Below are positions 10,911 through 21,939 of a stretch of 64,000 nt of DNA, piece after piece. The DNA lies in NCBI GenBank assembly GCA_027405735.1, contig JAPEHQ010000001.1, positions 5,146,001 through 5,210,000 of the forward strand, read 5' to 3'. Positions within the stretch are counted from its first letter, which is position 1. Each line of letters begins with the position of its first letter. Source of the stretch: Mucor racemosus (Eukaryota; Mucoromycota; Mucoromycetes; Mucorales; Mucoraceae). Both the position numbers and the translations under genes were made by a program. The notes below the pieces were generated by a model, which did no database searches, was not told the DNA's origin, and saw nothing but the letters and a program-made list of their open reading frames with translations.

Positions 10911-12683
10911 ATGCAACAATCTACACAGGAGAAACAAGGGCTTTTTTCAACTGCGACATCTGCAATTGATCTACCACATAATAATGATATTTTGGTCAAT
11001 TATCGTGGTGTATATCACATTGATTGGAAATCACATTTGTACTGGGCATTGTCTATTATTTGCTTTATATTAGCAAGATTATGGTGGCTAGTGCCATTAC
11101 CTGGAAATACATTATTACCTGCTTATAGAACTTATCCTGCAAATTTCTTTAATACATTGTTCTTGGGATTTGCTTGTTCCTTTGCTACCCGATCTATCAC
11201 TGTTGCTCTAGTAAAACCATTTGAAGAAGGTATTAATCCTGATTCGGTCGTTTCTTTCGGTGCTACAGGTGGTTTTGGAGCCATGTGGAGCTGTATAAAG
11301 TATAAATCTGGATTTAGATATTTCTTATTAGCCTTTTTGGTAACGGCAGCAACCCTTTTGGGGAATGCACTAGAGGGGGAATTACAATCTTCCATGAGTG
11401 TTTATTACAAATTGGGTGCAACTACCGATGTGAATTTGGCAGAATGTCAACATATGAATACCAACGATTATCAAGCAGCATCTTCTGCTTATTCATCCGG
11501 TCAAATTTCTCATACGATATCTGACGCCTCTGCTCTCCTGAAGAATTATGCATATCAACCTTCAATAAAACCTTATGCAGTTTCCTTGATTAAAACATCT
11601 ATCACACCTGTCCAGAATATCAGACTTGGTGGTACAACAACGGCGGCAACAGCAGCAAAATTAAGGAGAAGGCATTACCGCTCCAAAACATGTGAAGATG
11701 AGGATAATATGCAGCAGACCGCAGTATCATCAACATCATCTATTTTACCCACAACAACAGAAAATGCATCAATTGCTTCTTCTATACCATCTTTATCGCC
11801 TGCACAACAACAACAAGAACAAGAACAAAATACTTTGGCATCAGATGTTATCATGCTTAGTCTTGATGGCGAGCAATCTCTTTTGAATACTACAACATCT
11901 AATTTTTATAACTTTAATTCAAGCAAAATCTCTATTTCCAAGGGTACAAATAACCTTGCATTGCCTTTTAACTCAACTAGTAATAATACTGGTATTGGCT
12001 CTAATAATAACACTACTGCAGAAATCAAGCTTAATGTGCTTCGGCATACCACCTCCGATGATAAGCAAGTTATTATTATTTACTCTCCCTCTTCAGATGG
12101 ATATACAGCAGGCATTTATGTATCCGCAATTGCTTCAAACTACACTTGCCAATCACAATTATGCAGCCCTGTAGGTGACAATGCAGCTAATAACAAAGTT
12201 GTCGCTGATGCTTTGGCAAATGCTATTGAAAATGGTGTTGGTTTATATGGTTCTCAAGGATTAGTTTCAGATATTTTAAATCATGAAAGCTTGTCTGATA
12301 AAGGTGTATTGGCAGATGCATTGTACACAAACCCTAATTGTCCGCAATCAGTAGAAATACCTACTCTTGGCAATAGCTTGTATCCTTACTCTGCTGCAAG
12401 ATGGAATCTACTTAGCATGCTATGGGTATTGGGTTATATTATTATTTGGCTAATTGGTGCTTATTTGATTGGCTTCTCAGAGGAAACTTGGTCTCAATTA
12501 GCAAGAACTGGTCGAATGATTCCTCAAATCATTAGTAATTCATCAAATCTATTTGCTGATGGTATAAGTGGTAAAACTGTTATCCAAGAAGCATATTTAG
12601 AGCCTTCGACTGGTAAAATGACCTTTGCTAAAGAACATAATCATGGTTACACTGTTACAACAGAGGAAGTTTTAGCAAATTAG
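10911..12683 (+). CDS. conserved-looking multi-pass membrane protein of unknown function, 590 aa
   Basis: Single uninterrupted exon, and I do not recognise the family. Hydrophobic segments fall at about aa 42-62 (YWALSIICFILARLWWLVPL), 80-100, 136-152 (FRYFLLAFLVTAATLLGNAL) and 498-521 (LLSMLWVLGYIIIWLIGAYL). Between the third and fourth lies a loop of about 340 residues rich in Ser/Thr/Asn/Gln with many N-x-S/T sites (for example NTTTSNF, NSTSNN, NYT). This suggests the loop is lumenal or extracellular and glycosylated; that is an inference. No signal peptide or catalytic motif is evident. The codon pattern and length make it a convincing gene. A hydrophilic C-terminal tail of about 68 residues follows the last helix. 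Confidence 0.75.
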   Translation: MQQSTQEKQGLFSTATSAIDLPHNNDILVNYRGVYHIDWKSHLYWALSIICFILARLWWLVPLPGNTLLPAYRTYPANFFNTLFLGFACSFATRSITVALVKPFEEGINPDSVVSFGATGGFGAMWSCIKYKSGFRYFLLAFLVTAATLLGNALEGELQSSMSVYYKLGATTDVNLAECQHMNTNDYQAASSAYSSGQISHTISDASALLKNYAYQPSIKPYAVSLIKTSITPVQNIRLGGTTTAATAAKLRRRHYRSKTCEDEDNMQQTAVSSTSSILPTTTENASIASSIPSLSPAQQQQEQEQNTLASDVIMLSLDGEQSLLNTTTSNFYNFNSSKISISKGTNNLALPFNSTSNNTGIGSNNNTTAEIKLNVLRHTTSDDKQVIIIYSPSSDGYTAGIYVSAIASNYTCQSQLCSPVGDNAANNKVVADALANAIENGVGLYGSQGLVSDILNHESLSDKGVLADALYTNPNCPQSVEIPTLGNSLYPYSAARWNLLSMLWVLGYIIIWLIGAYLIGFSEETWSQLARTGRMIPQIISNSSNLFADGISGKTVIQEAYLEPSTGKMTFAKEHNHGYTVTTEEVLAN

Positions 12684-13094
12684 CATGTAAAAAAGTAAAC
12701 GTGAAATCATGGATAGTTGGTTTTAAAGGATTTTTCAAGACGTCAAATAACAAAATTTATTATACAATATATTAATTCAAAACAACCTTTAAATATCATT
12801 CTTTGCTTATACATCTTTTGTTTTGCATTTTTATGCAGAAAAATTGATTTTCTCCTAATCAAGTGTTATCAAGTGTTATAAAATGTGGTAAATTTACAGC
12901 CATACTCTCAACCTAATACAGTAGTTCTATTCAGTGGATATGCAATAGGCATGTATTCCCAATTTGTACAAGAATGGAACACAGGCACATCGTATATTTG
13001 CATTCGTTATTGCATCAAAATAAACTGTAATATTAATTTAATATGCATATCACCGCTTTTACAAAAGGTACATTTATTAGTTTTTTTTTTCCTT
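12684..13094. other. intergenic 3' region, no gene
   Basis: AT-rich spacer after the membrane-protein stop, running up to the start of family B copy B1. It contains a short direct repeat (AATCAAGTGTTATCAAGTGTTATAAA, about 12857-12882). Nothing coding is supported. Confidence 0.45.
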
Positions 13095-14325
13095 AATTAA
13101 CACCAAGAAGCAATTATATGGCAATGTACCTGAAATGTTCTGCTTTAATTCAAAAACGAGTATCTAGAAATATCCTATTTTTTGCAGTTGGTATAATCTT
13201 TTTAGTGCTAATATTTCAGGTTTTTACAGGTTGATTTATCCATTAGATCTTATCACACAATTACAATAACTATATAAACCCATATTTAATTCATTCTAAT
13301 AAACGTTACTTTTTACGTTGATTTTAATTTACAAAGTCTCGATAAATCAACAGGTATTTCACTGCTAAAATCAAAAACTTTGAGGCTCCATAACTCTACA
13401 AAAAATTAAGTTATACTAACATGTTTTAATAATAAAACTTACTTGTTTTAAGGCACTCTATAACATATTTAAGTATGAAAAAATTATGAGCACTTTTATT
13501 TTTTTTCATTTTTTTGGCATTTTTGTAGCAGATTTCAAATTATTTGTTAAATTGAGTAGCAGTTTTTTTTTACTCATGTCATCAAGCTTGTTGAGCTCTC
13601 TCAGGTCCAATTTAGTTTTTTTCAAAATGTTGATTTTTCGTGGAGATATCCTCAAAAATGTGTACAAAAAGATACCTTCGTTTTTAGCCTCCATTTTCCC
13701 TTGTATACCCTCATCCCAAATTCTGAATCTGAAAAAAAAATGAATAAAAATCTTGTTTTCTCTACAAAAAATGCATCTAGAATGTTCAACAATAGCTCGA
13801 TCGATAGATGATTTTTTTGCGCATTATTGCCATTAATTATATTTTAAAAATTCTTATAAGAAGTGATGTGTATCTTCAAAAAACCTCTAGAATTTCTATC
13901 GCATTTTACGCAAATTCAATGTGAATTATCTTTCTGAATATTGTGCAGCTAGATGCAAAATTTAAAGTTGTACATAAACTATTTAATATACTAGTTCAAT
14001 TTACTTTGCAGTTCATGAGCTGTTGAACGATTTTGTGTTTTGAATCATTTTTCGTTGATTTTGTTGTCGATTCGATTTTGAAACTCAGTTATGATAGATT
14101 TTGTATTTTAAGCTGTAACATGAGCTATTATATTGATTATCTCGACGAAAAATCAATATTTTTTGCTGAAACAAAAAATGCAGAATAGCATTTAGTTGTA
14201 TCTATTTTTTAAATACAAAAAAAAATAACATTTTAATTTAAGTACTTAATTTTACAATCGATTTTAGGATATTCTAGTCTTAACTCTTCTATTTTCGGAC
14301 AGCTATCAATAGCCCATAGAGGGAA
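13095..14325. repeat. family B unclassified repeat, copy B1 (about 1.2 kb)
   Basis: Aligns by eye with 21.94-23.14, 41.2-42.48 and 52.37-53.02 plus 58.38-58.93 kb. Shared landmarks are AATGTACCTGA, TTTTTGCAG, TTTTTGTAGCAGATTTCAAA, CATGTCATCAAGCTCGTTGAG, TACCCTCATCCCAAATTCTGAA and GTGATGTGTATCTT. The minus strand at 13694-13506 keeps a frame (MEAKNEGIFLYTFLRIS...LDDMSKKK) that is recognisable, with more damage, in the other copies. The repeat may therefore be the remnant of a coding element, but I do not know the protein. An LTR-like insertion interrupts it at 13232-13349. Confidence 0.75.
13232..13349 (-). repeat. short solo LTR-like element (LTR-D family), internally deleted, TSD ACAGGT
   Basis: Begins TGATTTATCC and ends GATAAATCA (TG...CA). 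It is flanked by ACAGGT at 13226-13231 and 13350-13355. The empty site is visible in repeat B2 at about 22254 (TTTTTACAGGTATTTC). It is the reverse complement of the first part of the 299-bp element at 26193-26491, missing the rest. It contains TATATAAACCC and AATAAACG, LTR promoter and R-like motifs. Confidence 0.75.
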
Positions 14326-14637
14326 GATGGAAGATAAATCAAATATTCGTATCAATATTCGTATAGCCAATTAGAGTAACACCAATCTCCCTGCTATTTA
14401 GTACGTTGTTCTTATCGATCGCTCTTGTTGGCCAAAAGATAATTGTACTCATTACAGGAACCCAGACAATACTTTGGTGAGCTTTCGTTCTCCATAGAAA
14501 TAGGTGGATTTTTTCTTTTCATATTATCAGCAAACCTATTCAATTGGTGGAGTTTGACCATTGAAAGCCAACTGTCGTTTTCAAATTTTTTAGATTATTT
14601 CCCTTTTTTAATTTATTCCAAAAAGATATTAAAAAAG
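14326..14637. other. intergenic between repeat B1 and ZNRD2-like gene
   Basis: About 310 bp that must contain the promoter of the gene starting at 14638, so that gene's upstream region directly abuts a repeat. It includes a direct repeat of ATCAATATTCGTAT near 14340-14365. No RNA gene or other feature is supported. Confidence 0.4.
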
Positions 14638-15640
14638 ATGCTTAAAGCCTCGAGAAGTGAAAAGGAAGCTGGAGATCTTCTTGGTACATACTTGCTTCAG
14701 GGTTGGGTAATTGTATATTATTATTATTCGTGTATATATTTTGTTAATAATGCAATTAAAGATCATGACAGATGAGATTTGTAAGATGGAGTCTTGCAGT
14801 TTCCCCCTTATGCGTTCCAAGGATGGGTCACTTTCATTCTGTACCTACCACGATCAACTTCCTAATAATGGTGCTACTTTTAACTATAAGAAATCTGCAC
14901 CATCCCCTGCTGCTGTTGATACCAAAGAAAAGCAACAAGATCCCGTAGTTAATGATGTAACTTCTGTAGCAGCTGTTGATAATGGCGAGGAGGAATTACG
15001 CATTCGCCGTGAAAGAAGAGAACAATCATCGAAAGCATCTCAACTTATTGGACAAAAAATGTTGCAACGTTGGGCTTTATTAAACGATCATTGCCCCAAC
15101 CCAGCATGTTATGCAGTAAGATTTCTTTTGAGCCTATTGTGCCTGATTTAACACTGATTTATTCAGGTTCCTTTGATTCGCAATCCAGATACCAAGCAAA
15201 TGTTCTGCGTTATTTGTGAGAACATTATTTTGACAGAAGATGAAGCTTTAGAACTCGAAAAAAAGACAAAATCCAAGCAAGAAAAGGAAGTAAAAGCTAA
15301 CAATGCAGAAATACCATCTCAATCAAAACCATCAGAACCTACACAACCAAAGCCTATTCATTCGCCTATTATTCCACAAATTACCGAGGAACGTAAAAGA
15401 CAAAAAACCGAACTAGCACCTGTCAGCCAAAGATCTTGTTCTGATTTCTTTTCATCTGAGCACGTTGTATCCACTCTTACAATCAAGATGAATGAATTGA
15501 CTGAGAGGGTAAAAGAATGTCATGATCCAGTTGCATTAAGCAAATTGTTTAAATCAATCAAGCAATGTGCAGGAGCAATTCAAGCTTGTATTGAAGCAGG
15601 AGAAGTATATGATAAGTCGGTATCAATTTATCCGAATTAA
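14638..15640 (+). CDS. ZNRD2/SSSCA1 (autoantigen p27)-like zinc-ribbon protein, 298 aa, 3 exons
   Basis: Exons 14638-14706, 14762-15115 and 15167-15640 join in phase 0. The N-terminus SEKEAGDLLGTYLLQGW matches the conserved start of the p27/ZNRD2 family (S..LG.Y.L.GW.M). Two zinc-ribbon-like modules follow: CKMESCSFPLM...FCTYH and CPNPACYAVPLIRNPDTKQ then FCVIC, which is the Auto_anti-p27 pattern with C-x2/4-C pairs. The middle is a charged linker (basic RRERREQ, then Lys/Pro/Gln-rich) and the C-terminus is helical. The human relative is implicated in mitosis and centromere biology, but its molecular role is poorly defined. A 293-bp spacer with a T-rich tract (about 15860-15885) separates it from OMA1. 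Confidence 0.8.
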
Positions 15641-15933
15641 ACCAAGCAAGGGGTCCTGTTGTACCATGATTTTTTATAGACATTATAGCAGTAACATTTG
15701 ATACGATATAAAAAGTAATTTTATTAATGATTGCAATCTCTTTTTTTGTATTATTCGGTTACATTGAATAAATTTATATAGCCAAATTTAACTCTATAGC
15801 TTACAGTGTAAATTTCTTTGATTTGCCCCTTCTTTCATCTTTTTCCCCTCCCTCCCCACTCTTTTTTTTTTTTTTTTTTTTCTCAATTCTAATTTTTAAG
15901 GTGATACGATAAGATATCAATTCCAAGAATCAA

Positions 15934-17641
15934 ATGTTTCAGCATATCCTAAGAAAACCTTCTACCATTTTGAGACAACCATCATCCTTGTGTTCAGGAT
16001 GCTATCGACAACAAAAAACTACCTTATTTTCTCGGCTTGCAAGAAAAGAATTTCATACTAGTCGACCTATGCGAGTGCCAATTGTACCAATACCAGCAAT
16101 TATATTAGGTGCACTGAAAACTGGAAAATTAGTTAGTCTTGTATCATTATCATCAAAAACATCATTAACATTATTGCCTCATACTTTTCGTAGAGGTAGT
16201 AAAGGTGATTTGATAGCGAAAATATTAGCTGGTATACCATTATTTGGTTTTACATTATTATTAGTTGTTGGATTAGATCAGGTAACTAACCTTCTGAAAC
16301 TTGAAAATCTTCCATATTGAATCTTCCCTCATTTTTTCAGGCACCAAATACATCTCGATTAAGATTAATTTATCTAAGTGAAGAGGAAGAAACTGAAATT
16401 GTAGAAGCAGAAATAGACACTTTATTAGAAGCACAAAGTGGATTAGTTGCTCCAAAAGATAGCGAAGTCGTCATGTGGTTACAAACTATTGTTGATAATC
16501 TCGCTGGTCCTGCGGTAGATGATATTCGTGACCCTGTACGCCGCTATGCAGATGATAACAACACTCACCAAAAGAGTAGACAAATACAAGTAGTTCCTTC
16601 CAATTTACCAACCAGTGGAGAAGTAGATGTCACGGTGAGCACTGAGGAAGAGGAAGAAGAGTTTCGTCTAACCATCCCTAAACGAGATTTCGAAGTAAAT
16701 GTTATCTGGGACTCGACTACAGTAAATGCAATGTGCGCAGGATCTCGTTTGATTGTATATAATTTATTGATTCATTATATGGATTATGATACAACGAGAA
16801 TGGCAGTGATATTATCTCATGAAATTGCGCATTCATTACAGCGGCATTTTGTGGAACAACATGGTTTTGCTTCACTCATGTTTATGTTGGGTGATATTAC
16901 TCGTGGTGTATTTTGGATGATAACGGAATCTATGGTAAAAGAAAACTCTATCATCTAGTATATTTAGTAAGAAATTAATCATTATTCGATAATTAATCCA
17001 GGGCCCATATGTAAATCAAAAAATCAACGAATATATTTCGACATTTATCACACTGGAAACGCAAACAACCTACAACAGGAAACTAGAGAAAGAAGTAAAT
17101 AATAATTTAATTGCATTGAAATCATGTAACGAGTCAACTCAAACACCTTGTTTATTAAGGCAGATCTAGTAGGATTAAAGATATTAGCTAAAGCAGGTTA
17201 TGATCCCAGAGCAGCTATTGACGTTTGGCAGAGAATGGCAGATTTGGAATCAGAACTAGGAGAAAATGTCAAGACTATACAAGAGCCTGTCATTGAAAGT
17301 AGAGCTATAGCAGCAGCAAAGCGATCAATTCCAACAGCATCAAAAGATGAGGAAAAATACGAAGATTTAGAATATGGAGTTCGAGAATTTTTGGATTCTT
17401 TAGTCAATTCATGGTTTGGATCTAGTCATCCGCCAAATATAGAAAGAATAGAGTATATGCGTGAAAATTTGGAAGATGCCATTGTATTATATGAACAAGC
17501 TTTGGAAATGAACGGGCCTCCAACTGAATTCATATTTAGCGAAGATCTTGAGAAACAATTACAAATAACAGACTATACTAACCATGGTGTGATAGGATAT
17601 GTTACTAGCTGGCTATCATCTCTTTATTCATGGTCATCAAA

Positions 17642-17676
<35 letters not shown>

Positions 17677-17723
17677 ATAGTAATAGTAATAGTATTAATA
17701 ATAGTAATTTAATAATGGATTAG
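15934..17723 (+). CDS. OMA1: mitochondrial inner-membrane metalloprotease OMA1 (M48), 532 aa, 4 exons
   Basis: Zinc protease of the mitochondrial inner membrane that processes membrane-quality substrates under stress (family knowledge). Exons 15934-16281, 16341-16934, 17002-17094 and 17160-17723 join in phase 0. The N-terminus is Arg/Ser/Gln-rich without acidic residues to about aa 50, a plausible mitochondrial presequence. A hydrophobic helix follows at about 98-115 (ILAGIPLFGFTLLLVVGL). The catalytic HEIAH is at about 276-280 (ILSHEIAHSLQRH). The third ligand, E345 in LEKEADLVGL, lies exactly at the exon 3/4 boundary. YDPRAAIDVWQRM is typical OMA1. The final 30 residues are a Ser/Gly/Asn tract encoded by an AGT-rich microsatellite (about 17640-17710) and probably not conserved. 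Confidence 0.92.
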
Positions 17724-17857
17724 AATTACTATTTCGAGATTTTCGTTGTTTTTAACGGTCATCCGACTTGTAACACATAACATAACATAACATACAAGAC
17801 GAAATAAAGAACTTTTCTTCTTGGTTCCTTTTTTTCTCTTTACATATAAACAAAAAC

Positions 17858-20024
17858 ATGCTTTCATCAGATATACATGTATTATCTGGAGATCAAACAA
17901 ATCAACTGTTATATCGATTAAATGATTGGAGAAGCGGCATTTGCCCTGATGGAAAACTCGCAAACCAACCTTGTTTTGTATTAAATCAAAAACCATGTAT
18001 ATATATTCATCCTGACCAGCCCTTACCAGCACAGCAAATGTTGACTACAGAATTAATTACAGAATGGGATTGGGCGGAAAACCTAATTGAATGTGGCGCT
18101 ATCACTCATTTAAACGATGATTTAACGATGAAAACAATGTCTGAATTCTTTAAAATATTTCATGCGTCAACAGATATGCTCAATAACCAAAATACATTAC
18201 ATTCGATACAACTAAGAAAACATGCATCAGTTAAAGTAGATAATATAGAACGACCTACAAGAGCGCTTCAATTAAAATTGCAGCAGGTTTTATCAGAGCC
18301 AGATGCAACAATACAATGGATTCAATTAATTGATCTATGGAATACGTTTGGTTATTTTTGGCCAAGAAAACTAGTGTTAGGATACAAAAGACATTATAAG
18401 CAAGCTTACAAGTTTACAAACCCTGCTGATAGTATGCATGCTTTTTATAAAAATCTAGGCTTAATAAAAGACAAACATTATTCAACGCCAAAAATGCCAG
18501 CCTTTAATCTAGAACAGTTTTTGAAAGATGGATCTGTTATTTCAAGACTAGAATTAACACCTTTGCATGAATTTTTGGATACTGAATCACAGAAAGCTAT
18601 CAATAGCATTATAGATGCTAAGTTCATTCAAATTCCCGTTTACCATCCTATCAAGATTTATAATATATCAACACATAGTTACTTATGTTGGGGTCCAGGT
18701 GCTGCTAATCAACCTGATCCAATATTTCCAGGCGAAAAACTTGATTATTTAGTTCGTGCTATTAGTGCTGATTCAACAGAATTAAACAAATCACCCGAAA
18801 CTCAATATCTTTGGCGTTTAACATGGTCACCTACCGCAACTAACGGCTCAAATGCAATTGATCCAGTGGAACATCGATCTCACACGATTAAAGGTTCAGA
18901 CCAAGTCTATATCTATCCTGCATGTAAATCAAAATCCCCAGCTAAATACAAAAGTAATTTTGGCGGTCATGATGATAGAGCTCATGCATGGCAGATCAAT
19001 GACCGTATGACTCAGGAACCAGATTTTGTTGATACGCATAAAATGGTCCTAACATGTCGACCTTATCGACATGACTCCAGATCGTCTGATAGAGATTTCT
19101 CGAAATTAAGAGGTTTACGACTATTATCTAATGATTCGACACAGTTTATGAATGAAAAGATTGATTGGACAATTCAATATCCAGGAAATGGACTTAAATA
19201 TATAACAGATGTACACGCAAACATTAAACTTAATTTTCATGAACATATTCGACGTATCAAACCTGTGTTGGATGGTGACATAATACAACTACAACAGATT
19301 GGATTATTAACCGCATTTAGTCAAATGGCAAAGAGCATAAGCAACAATCCAGAATATGACTCATCAATGCAAGAAGCGCAACCCCAGAGTTTAAGAACGA
19401 CGAAAAAGATTGTTTCTCGTAAACCAAGTACAAAATCAAAAAATAAGAAAAATGTGTTGTGTGTTGATGAAGACATTACAAATAACCGATTTCAAGAAAA
19501 TACACACTGGAAAATACAACTAGCAACTTCATTTGATAAAAAAAGACATTCGAGTAATTTTTATAGATGGCCTGCAAAAAACAACGATCAACAATATGGG
19601 TACCCAAATGATTATCATCCAATGCTCTCACAAGGTTAGATAGATTAATTGAAATGTATGATTAAACCCTTAAATTAAACTCTTTGTCCAAGATATAAGA
19701 GATCATTTAGCTTCGCATTTAAATAAGGAAACAGGATCGCTAATAAGTACAACAACTGCTGGCTCCTCTCTAAGAAGAACAAAATCATTGGGATCGTTAC
19801 AAGATAAACCATCTATAATTCACACAGGCCCCAATTCAGATAAAGCTCCATATTTTGAAGACCTTTTAACAACCAAACAGACATCAAATATACTATCACA
19901 GTTTGTCAAAAAAGTGTCATTACAACCACTAGCACAATTAGTGAAGCCATTGCGTCCAAAAGCATCACAATCAAATAATCATCTTAGTCCTCCTCCATTT
20001 TCATCTCATCATAGCTTTAATTAA
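17858..20024 (+). CDS. unrecognised 702-aa protein, 2 exons
   Basis: Exons 17858-19634 and 19693-20024 join in phase 1. I do not recognise the family with confidence. There is no signal peptide or membrane helix. The central part has Trp/Gly-rich patches such as [21 protein letters not shown] (about aa 170-190) and [14 protein letters not shown] (about 270), which look like an ordered, perhaps beta-rich domain. The FGxxxPxxxxLG pattern loosely recalls MACPF-like proteins of fungi, but this is weak. The last 150 residues are basic, Ser/Lys-rich and probably disordered. The gene ends 43 bp from the convergent CBP20 gene. Codon use looks like its neighbours, so transfer is not indicated. Confidence 0.7.
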
Positions 20025-20067
20025 ACAAGAAGGGGAATTACTTTGATTTACATATATACTAATTGAT

Positions 20068-20905
20068 TTACTCTTCATCATCATCCTCATTCTCTCTGAA
20101 ACGTGGATTCTATACAAATTCAATATTAGTGAATTTTTCATTAAATAAAACCTTTTTAAACATACTTGTTCTTTTTGACGTTTACGGGATTCTTCTTCAT
20201 TATCTTCATATCTACGTTTTGTGCTTTGTCCTCCTGTGGCAGCTCTACTTTTATACTCTTCAGCACCTTGAGGAATATCCTTGATGGGCTCGTAGTTTTC
20301 TTTAATGTTACGTTCACGCTCATGCTCAAGTTGCATACGCATACGATGGCCCCATCCACCTCTACCAACATCATATTCTGTACGGTATTCATCTCTCACT
20401 TGACCACCGCTCTTACCACGACCAAATTGTCTACCTTCCTTAAAGCCAGGATCTAAATCACAACGAATAACACGTTCATCTAATTTAGTACCATTGGTGT
20501 ATTTCATACAATCAAGTGCATCGGAACGGTGATAATATCTAGAGTATGTCCGTTGATTAATTTGTCTGTATGTATAATGAAAATGCAACATTTAAATATT
20601 TACTCTACAAAACAAAATCCACAAGGGGTTTTTTGATTACGATCAAGGCCCATAATGATACGCTTGATCTCTCCACATTTTCCGAAAAGTTCGTATATTT
20701 GTTCTTCTGTTGTAAAAAAGGATAAATTTCCAACGTAAAGTGTGGCTGTTGTGGATAGGTCATCAGTGAGTTGATTTGAAGATCCCTAATGAAATGTATA
20801 CGCGTTAACGGTAATTAATATGTTGAAATTACAATGTAAATTTACCTGATATAATTGATCACGATAGCTGGATGGTACAGCAAGTGAATTAATGATAGAA
20901 GCCAT
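20068..20905 (-). CDS. CBC2: nuclear cap-binding protein subunit 2 (CBP20), 218 aa, 4 exons
   Basis: Small subunit of the nuclear cap-binding complex; it binds the m7G cap of Pol II transcripts with CBP80 (family knowledge). Exons on the minus strand are 20905-20846, 20785-20604, 20538-20166 and 20109-20068, all in phase. One RRM is present, with RNP2 LYVGNL and RNP1 CGFCFVEY split by intron 2. The cap-binding C-terminal segment is diagnostic: [18 protein letters not shown] then [17 protein letters not shown]. The N-terminal YRDQLYQ matches the cap-stacking tyrosine region of CBP20. The tail ends [14 protein letters not shown] frame reading on through intron 3 would add about 50 Leu/Ser/Arg-rich residues unlike the family, so splicing at GTATGT...ATAG is preferred. 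Confidence 0.93.
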
Positions 20906-21175
20906 TGTTTATATATAGAGAAGATGTTGTATAAACATTTTTCACAACTTCCTTTTGTAATGTAAACCTTTCCAACCAGTCACGACAATGGTCAAAATGC
21001 TCCCTTCAAATTTGCAACCAAATGCAATCAACAAAACAAGACTCAATTAGATACTTTTTGCCACAAAATGTTTATTACAATTATGTTTGTATTTAGTGAT
21101 TATTGATACAAGGAAACGGGGAGGAGAAAGTGATATTTGAAAGATAAAATAAAAAGGAAATCTAATGCTACAATT

Positions 21176-21488
21176 TTATGCAGTTTTTTCTGTATTCTCT
21201 TGCTTTTGATCGGTTGAAGGGAAAGGTGCCTCTTTGCGAGAATCATCTAATAATTTATCGATGCCTTTTTCTTTCAATGTGGACTGATAAAAGACTCAAT
21301 TAGATACATATATTTTTGACGGTTTCCTTCAAATTACATACCATAACACAAGCTCTGTAATCTTTAAAGAGTTCTTCACATTCAGGTGTAGTGTCTCCCT
21401 TCAAAAACTTTTCAGAGTACCATTTGTTAAAGCAAGTGTCGTATTTTTGCTTGAGTTCAGTACAGTTGGGACCAACACTGGAGGACAT
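21176..21488 (-). CDS. MDM35: Mdm35/TRIAP1-like twin CX9C protein, 84 aa, 2 exons
   Basis: Intermembrane-space chaperone of Ups/PRELI lipid-transfer proteins (family knowledge). Exon 1 runs 21488-21342 and exon 2 runs 21283-21176, joined in phase 0. The twin CX9C motif is visible: [11 protein letters not shown] and [11 protein letters not shown]. The conserved [13 protein letters not shown] between the two cysteine pairs is characteristic of Mdm35/TRIAP1. The C-terminus is short and charged. The gene lies 270 bp upstream of, and on the same strand as, CBP20; nothing suggests shared function. Confidence 0.9.
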
Positions 21489-21939
21489 GGTATTGTATTA
21501 ATGAATAATGGAAAAAACAAATTAACCGAGAATAATCAGGGTGTATCTTTTTTTTTTTCTTTCCCCAGGATTTGGAAGTGTATGTGACTGGGGGAGGTTC
21601 AAGTTATGCATTCTGGCAAGCATCAGCGATTGCTTTGCTCATGGTCTTCATTAAAAAAAATACTAATATCAAATAGAAACTTAATGTTTAAGAAACCTTG
21701 CTGCTTCAATATCACAGATTTGAGAAGCAATACTCCAAAAACAAAAAGAACGCAGCATTATCAGAGATATGAATAACTGTTCCTTGGACGTTACACTCCA
21801 TATGTTAAAATTGGTTAGATTTCTTGGAGATGCAAACCCTTACGTAAAAAATCGAAACTTTTTAAAAGTTTAATTTTCAAAAGTTTTCAACCTTCAAAAG
21901 TTTTCAATCTTCAAAATCGGAACATGCTCTCTTTTCTAT
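21489..21939. other. intergenic, no gene
   Basis: Upstream region of MDM35 and spacer before family B. A short imperfect tandem repeat of about 17 bp (TTTTCAACCTTCAAAAG, then TTTTCAATCTTCAAAA) lies at about 21883-21917. No RNA gene or ORF is supported. Confidence 0.4.

Noticed and set aside
20001..20165. C-terminal extension of the CBP20 reading frame beyond the RRM tail
   Set aside because: It reads through intron 3. Splicing at GTATGT...ATAG restores the conserved NPRFR end.
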